Positions 5,740-8,725 of a stretch of DNA of 8,725 nucleotides are shown piece by piece; position 1 is the first letter of the stretch; the number at the start of each line of letters is the position of its first letter. The notes under the pieces were generated by a model. It saw only the letters and a program-made list of their open reading frames with translations. It did no database searches and was not told where the DNA came from. The position numbers and the translations under genes were made by a program. This DNA comes from a candidate division Zixibacteria bacterium DG_27 (GTDB lineage: Bacteria; Zixibacteria; MSB-5A5; DG-27): assembly GCA_001302725.1 (NCBI GenBank), contig LIZU01000086.1, forward strand, positions 1-8,725. The letters are read 5' to 3'.

Positions 5740-6759
5740 ATGGCACTTCGTTTGATTGAAATCGTCCTTCCCGAAGAAAGCGGCAAGGAAGTACAGGAGC
5801 TACTGAAGGAACACGAGGTGTCAAACCTCTGGCAGCACCACCTGTCAGACCGCAAAGTTCTCGTGAGAGTACTTCTCTCGGCGGACAAAACCGAGCCGGT
5901 GCTTGACCTTTTAGAGAAACGTTATTCGACCGTAGAGGGCTTCAAGGTGATTCTGCTCTCCGTGGAGGCCTCCATTCCCCGACCGGAACCACCAGAAGAG
6001 AAACTGCCCAAACATGCAGAGGTCCAGCCCCAGAAGGGTGCTGAACCCAGGGTGGCCGGGGTCAGTCGGCACGAACTATACACAGGGATAGCGGACCGTG
6101 CAAAACCCTCAAAGGAATTTGTCATTCTGATCGCCCTGTCCACTATCGTTGCTGCGGTTGGCATTTTGCGTAACAACGTGGCCATCATAATCGGTGCAAT
6201 GGTCATTGCACCGGTGCTGGGTCCCAACGTGGCCTTATCCCTTGCCACCACTCTGGGGGATATGGACTTGGCCCGCAGAGCCCTGAAGGCGATTGCGGTG
6301 GGAACACTTACAGTCGCCACCCTCTCGGTTCCCTTGGGTTATGTCCTTACCGTCGATCCTGATATCCCTGAATTTTTGGCCAGGACCAGGGTGGGCTTCG
6401 GAGACATTGCCCTGGCCCTTGCTTCCGGTAGTGCAGGTGCCTTGGCTTTTCGACGCGGCGTCGCCAGTGCGCTCATCGGTGTAATGGTAGCAGTGGCGCT
6501 GCTTCCCCCTCTGGTGACGTTCGGGCTACTGCTCGGGTCCGGTTACTGGTTGATGTCGCTGGGGGCGATGCTTTTGTTTCTCACCAACCTGATTTGCATA
6601 AACCTGTCCGGAGTAACAACCTTCATGCTCCAGGGAATTCGCCCCAGGACCTGGTGGGAAGCAGACAGAGCCAAGAAAGCGACCCGTATCGCAATTGCAC
6701 TGTGGGTCTTTCTCTTATCGGCACTGGTGGTCGTGATCGTTTTATCGCAGACAAGCTGA
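5740..6759 (+). CDS. DUF389 (TIGR00341-type) multi-pass membrane protein
   Basis: This 339-residue membrane protein is of unknown function. The N-terminal 75 residues form a soluble alpha/beta part (MALRLIEIVLP ... KVILLSVEA), followed by a proline- and charge-rich linker (80-105) and the conserved entry motif SRHELYTGIADRAKPSKEF. About seven hydrophobic segments follow (near 126-143, 147-170, 181-203, 220-237, 241-265, 270-296 and 314-335). Family hallmarks are NNVAIIIGAMVIAPVLGPNVAL (145-166), GVASALIGVMVAVALLPPL (240-258) and NLICINLSG (283-291). The small and polar residues within the membrane segments suggest packed helices or a transport path, which is an inference. ATG 5740 has GAGG at 5731-5734. 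It lies on the same strand as corA and the LapA-domain gene, 155 bases away. Confidence 0.88.
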   Translation: MALRLIEIVLPEESGKEVQELLKEHEVSNLWQHHLSDRKVLVRVLLSADKTEPVLDLLEKRYSTVEGFKVILLSVEASIPRPEPPEEKLPKHAEVQPQKGAEPRVAGVSRHELYTGIADRAKPSKEFVILIALSTIVAAVGILRNNVAIIIGAMVIAPVLGPNVALSLATTLGDMDLARRALKAIAVGTLTVATLSVPLGYVLTVDPDIPEFLARTRVGFGDIALALASGSAGALAFRRGVASALIGVMVAVALLPPLVTFGLLLGSGYWLMSLGAMLLFLTNLICINLSGVTTFMLQGIRPRTWWEADRAKKATRIAIALWVFLLSALVVVIVLSQTS

Positions 6760-6814
6760 AGCTGTGATACGCCCCCGCAACGGTGTGATCGGCTCTGTTC
6801 GGGTGGGAACGAGC

Positions 6815-6843
6815 TTGACGCAAACGTTGAAGGCTAATATACT
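6815..6843 (+). promoter_or_regulatory. Strong sigma70-like promoter of atpC
   Basis: TTGACG (6815-6820) and TATACT (6838-6843) are exactly 17 bases apart, five of six consensus matches in each. The predicted start near 6850 gives a leader of about 60 nt before ATG 6911. The -10 context AGGCTAATATACT (6831-6843) resembles AGGCTATTATATT at the uvrA promoter in 11 of 13 positions. Confidence 0.75.
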
Positions 6844-6910
6844 ACACCAGGGTCCATATTCCTCAAGGGAGTCCGACCAGATGTCGAGCTGAGAAAATCG
6901 AGGTGCCCGA

Positions 6911-7321
6911 ATGGCGATGTATACTTTGACTATCGTAACCCCGGAAGAGGTAGTTTTCGAGGACGAGGTCATCTCCCTCGTCGCTCCCGGCAGCGAGGGG
7001 TATCTGGGAGTATTGACTGACCATGCCCCTCTGATCACCGCCTTGGTACCCGGCAAGCTCACCGTCAAGGACAAGAGGGGGAAAGAGTCGGTCTTCTCTC
7101 TCTCCGGAGGCTTTCTGGAAGTCTCCAACAATGTCGCCACCATTTTGGCGGACACGGTCGAGCCCAGGGAGAAGATCGATGTTGAGCGCGCCCGGCAGGC
7201 TTTAGAGAGAGCCAAAGAGAGGCTGCAGACGAAAAGCCAGGAGATCGACGTTGCCCGAGCTCAGGCCGCCCTGTCAAGGGCCCTGAATCGCATCAAGGTC
7301 TACGAGGAGTCCAACCCTTAA
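6911..7321 (+). CDS. atpC: ATP synthase F1 subunit epsilon
   Basis: This is the epsilon subunit of F1Fo ATP synthase, part of the central stalk on the cytoplasmic side; it links gamma to the c-ring and can inhibit ATP hydrolysis. The 136 residues are of normal length. The N-terminal beta-sandwich (about 1-85) contains the signature GSEGYLGVLTDHAPLI (27-42) and FSLSGGFLEVSNNVATILAD (62-81). The C-terminal helical hairpin (about 88-131) is present and intact, so the inhibitory region has not been lost. ATG 6911 has GAGGTG at 6900-6905; ATG 6917 is an alternative start two codons later. atpD normally lies directly upstream, but here the neighbour is the DUF389 gene, and the promoter at 6815-6843 serves atpC alone. 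Confidence 0.95.
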   Translation: MAMYTLTIVTPEEVVFEDEVISLVAPGSEGYLGVLTDHAPLITALVPGKLTVKDKRGKESVFSLSGGFLEVSNNVATILADTVEPREKIDVERARQALERAKERLQTKSQEIDVARAQAALSRALNRIKVYEESNP

Positions 7322-7333
7322 GATGGTTCGGAA

Positions 7334-7358
7334 GGAGAACTTCAGGCACGAGTTCTTC
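7334..7358 (+). repeat. Hairpin downstream of atpC
   Basis: GGAGAACT (7334-7341) pairs with AGTTCTTC (7351-7358), with one G-T wobble, around a 9-base loop. It starts 12 bases after the atpC stop. A competing pairing of GAAGGAG (7331-7337) with CTCCTTT (7374-7380) is also possible and ends in TTTT. Either could end or stabilise the atpC message; neither is a textbook terminator. Confidence 0.4.
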
Positions 7359-7428
7359 CCACTTCAGACTGTCCTCCTTTTCCCGCCCCACAGCTAAACG
7401 TCACCAAAAAGATTTCCGCTTTTAATCC

Positions 7429-7456
7429 TTGAAATCACCCTTCAGGCTATTATATT
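7429..7456 (+). promoter_or_regulatory. Sigma70-like promoter of uvrA
   Basis: TTGAAA (7429-7434) and TATATT (7451-7456) are 16 bases apart. Transcription would start near 7463, about 64 nt before ATG 7527. I see no LexA-type box of either the GAAC-N4-GTTC or the CTGT-N8-ACAG form here, so SOS control is not supported by the sequence. Confidence 0.6.
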
Positions 7457-7466
7457 AGTAGTTTGC

Positions 7467-7503
7467 CTGAGATCCAACTCAGCTAGTTAAGCTATGAATT
7501 AAC
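7467..7503 (+). repeat. Two small inverted repeats in the uvrA leader
   Basis: CTGAG-ATCCAA-CTCAG (7467-7482) is followed by GTTAA (7486-7490) pairing with TTAAC (7499-7503). Both lie between the predicted transcription start and ATG 7527. Confidence 0.35.
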
Positions 7504-7526
7504 ACAACTGATATCTCCCTGTTTGT

Positions 7527-8725
7527 ATGAGTAAGTCGGCTGATAATATCCACATAAAGGGCGCCAGGGAGCACAATCTCAAGAATATCGACGTCACCAT
7601 CCCCAGGAACAAGCTGGTGGTGATAACCGGCCTTTCCGGGAGTGGAAAGTCTTCCCTGGCCTTCGACACTCTTTATGCCGAGGGCCAGAGGCGTTACGTG
7701 GAGTCTCTCTCCGCCTACGCCCGCCAGTTCCTCGGTTTGATGGAGAAGCCGGATGTCGATTTCATCGAGGGGCTCTCCCCGGCCATCTCCATCGAACAGC
7801 GCGCCGCCGCCAAGAATCCCCGTTCCACTGTGGGGACCGTCACCGAGATCTACGACTACCTCCGCCTGCTTTTTGCCCGGGTGGGAGAGCCGCACTGTTG
7901 GAAGTGTGGACGTCCCATCTCCCAGCAGACCGTGGAGCAGATCGTCGACAGCGTTGTGGAAACCAGGCCTGGAGCCAGACTGCAGGTTCTTGCGCCTCTG
8001 GTGAGGGGGCGCAAGGGGGAGTATAAGGAGCTTTTCGAGCAGGTCAAAAGGGAGGGTTTCGTCCGCGTCCGCGTCGACGGAAACGTTCTGGAGCTGGAGG
8101 GCCCCATAAATCTGGACAAGAAGAAAAAGCACAATATCGAGGTGGTGGTCGACCGCCTGATCAACAAACCCAAGGTGAAGACCCGGCTTGCAGATTCATT
8201 AGAGATTGCCTTGAAACTTGGCTCCGGGCAGGTTCTGGTCGATGTTGCCGGTAAAAGGGAGATGCTTTTCTCAGAGCACTATGCCTGTCAACATTGCGGG
8301 ATAAGTTATGAGGAGCCGGAACCCAGAATGTTCTCCTTCAACTCCCCCTTCGGGGCCTGCCCCTCCTGCGATGGCCTGGGAACGAAGATGGAGGTCCACC
8401 CCGATTTGGTCATCCCGGACAAGGACAAGCCCATAAACCGCGGGGCCATCGCCTCCTGGGGAATACCCCGTGGAGGCTGGTTCGACCAGATACTCCAATC
8501 TCTGGCAGAGCACTACAATTTCTCCCTGAACCTCCCCTGGAGGAAACTCCCGGAGGGAATTCAGAGAATCCTTCTTTACGGTTCGGGCAAAGAGGAGATG
8601 AAAATCTCCTACCAGATGCGGGAGGGGAAAGCGCTCTGGGAACATTACACCACCTTCGAGGGGATAATTCCGAATCTCAACCGTCGTTACCGGCAAACCC
8701 AGTCCTCCGGGGTGAGGCGCTGGAT
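7527..8725 (+). CDS. uvrA: Excinuclease ABC subunit UvrA, N-terminal part (3' end outside window)
   Basis: UvrA is the damage-recognition ATPase of nucleotide excision repair; as a dimer it loads UvrB onto lesions. The frame is open to the window edge, giving 399 of about 940 expected residues. It starts with the family opening IHIKGAREHNLKNIDVTIP. Walker A of the first ATPase is GLSGSGKS (35-42), followed by YAEGQRRYVESLSAYARQFLG. A first cysteine pair CWKC lies at 124-127. The zinc module is C254-x2-C257 and C278-x2-C281, with the typical EPRMFSFNSPFGACPSCDGLG between and after. The ABC signature and second ATPase lie beyond the window. ATG 7527 is fixed by an in-frame stop at 7509 and by alignment with UvrA N-termini, yet the bases before it are pyrimidine-rich without a Shine-Dalgarno. 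It is transcribed from its own promoter. Confidence 0.97.
   Translation, partial: MSKSADNIHIKGAREHNLKNIDVTIPRNKLVVITGLSGSGKSSLAFDTLYAEGQRRYVESLSAYARQFLGLMEKPDVDFIEGLSPAISIEQRAAAKNPRSTVGTVTEIYDYLRLLFARVGEPHCWKCGRPISQQTVEQIVDSVVETRPGARLQVLAPLVRGRKGEYKELFEQVKREGFVRVRVDGNVLELEGPINLDKKKKHNIEVVVDRLINKPKVKTRLADSLEIALKLGSGQVLVDVAGKREMLFSEHYACQHCGISYEEPEPRMFSFNSPFGACPSCDGLGTKMEVHPDLVIPDKDKPINRGAIASWGIPRGGWFDQILQSLAEHYNFSLNLPWRKLPEGIQRILLYGSGKEEMKISYQMREGKALWEHYTTFEGIIPNLNRRYRQTQSSGVRRW

Noticed and set aside
7336..7356. AGAACT-N9-AGTTCT as a LexA (SOS) box for uvrA
   Set aside because: The known GAAC-N4-GTTC box needs a 4-base spacer, and this palindrome lies upstream of the predicted uvrA promoter, next to the atpC stop.
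7479..8696. Long minus-strand open frames opposite uvrA (217, 105 and 141 codons)
   Set aside because: They mirror the continuous UvrA reading frame, which has Walker A and both zinc cysteine pairs in order.

Overview
The window is bacterial chromosome of moderately high GC with almost all genes on the + strand. It carries an intact ClpC-type unfoldase (cut by the left edge), a Rex redox repressor, and a UvrA (cut by the right edge). ClpC together with Rex is most common in Gram-positive-type and related lineages (Firmicutes, Actinobacteriota, Chloroflexota), so I lean towards a deep-branching member of one of those. The window alone does not fix the taxon. Gene starts mostly have purine-rich ribosome binding sites, and sigma70-like promoters can be read in several gaps.

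Left part (1-2412): the C-terminal half of clpC is followed by rex, which has its own promoter and a perfect Rex operator palindrome just downstream of the -10, so rex is very probably autorepressed in a redox (NADH/NAD+) dependent way. A PaaI-type hotdog thioesterase follows. Middle (2576-4045): an aminoglycoside-phosphotransferase-like kinase is split by a frame change with apparent loss of about ten codons, so it is probably a pseudogene. Next comes a small RNA-recognition-motif (RRM) protein with an RG-rich tail. A leader of about 230 nt with at least three good hairpins precedes the RRM gene and is the best candidate here for an undescribed regulatory RNA.

Right part (4280-8725): three membrane-protein genes follow: the Mg2+/Co2+ channel CorA, a 68-residue LapA-domain protein that is probably cotranscribed with corA, and a DUF389 multi-pass protein. 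After these stands a solitary atpC (F1 epsilon subunit) with its own strong promoter and no atpD beside it, which is an unusual arrangement. The window ends in the first 399 codons of uvrA, again with its own promoter.

The genes do not form one pathway. They read as separate housekeeping transcription units for protein quality control, redox control, ion transport, energy coupling and DNA repair. I found no CRISPR array, tRNA, rRNA, complete insertion sequence or prophage. The points most worth following are the RRM leader, the stand-alone atpC, the Rex operator and the broken kinase.
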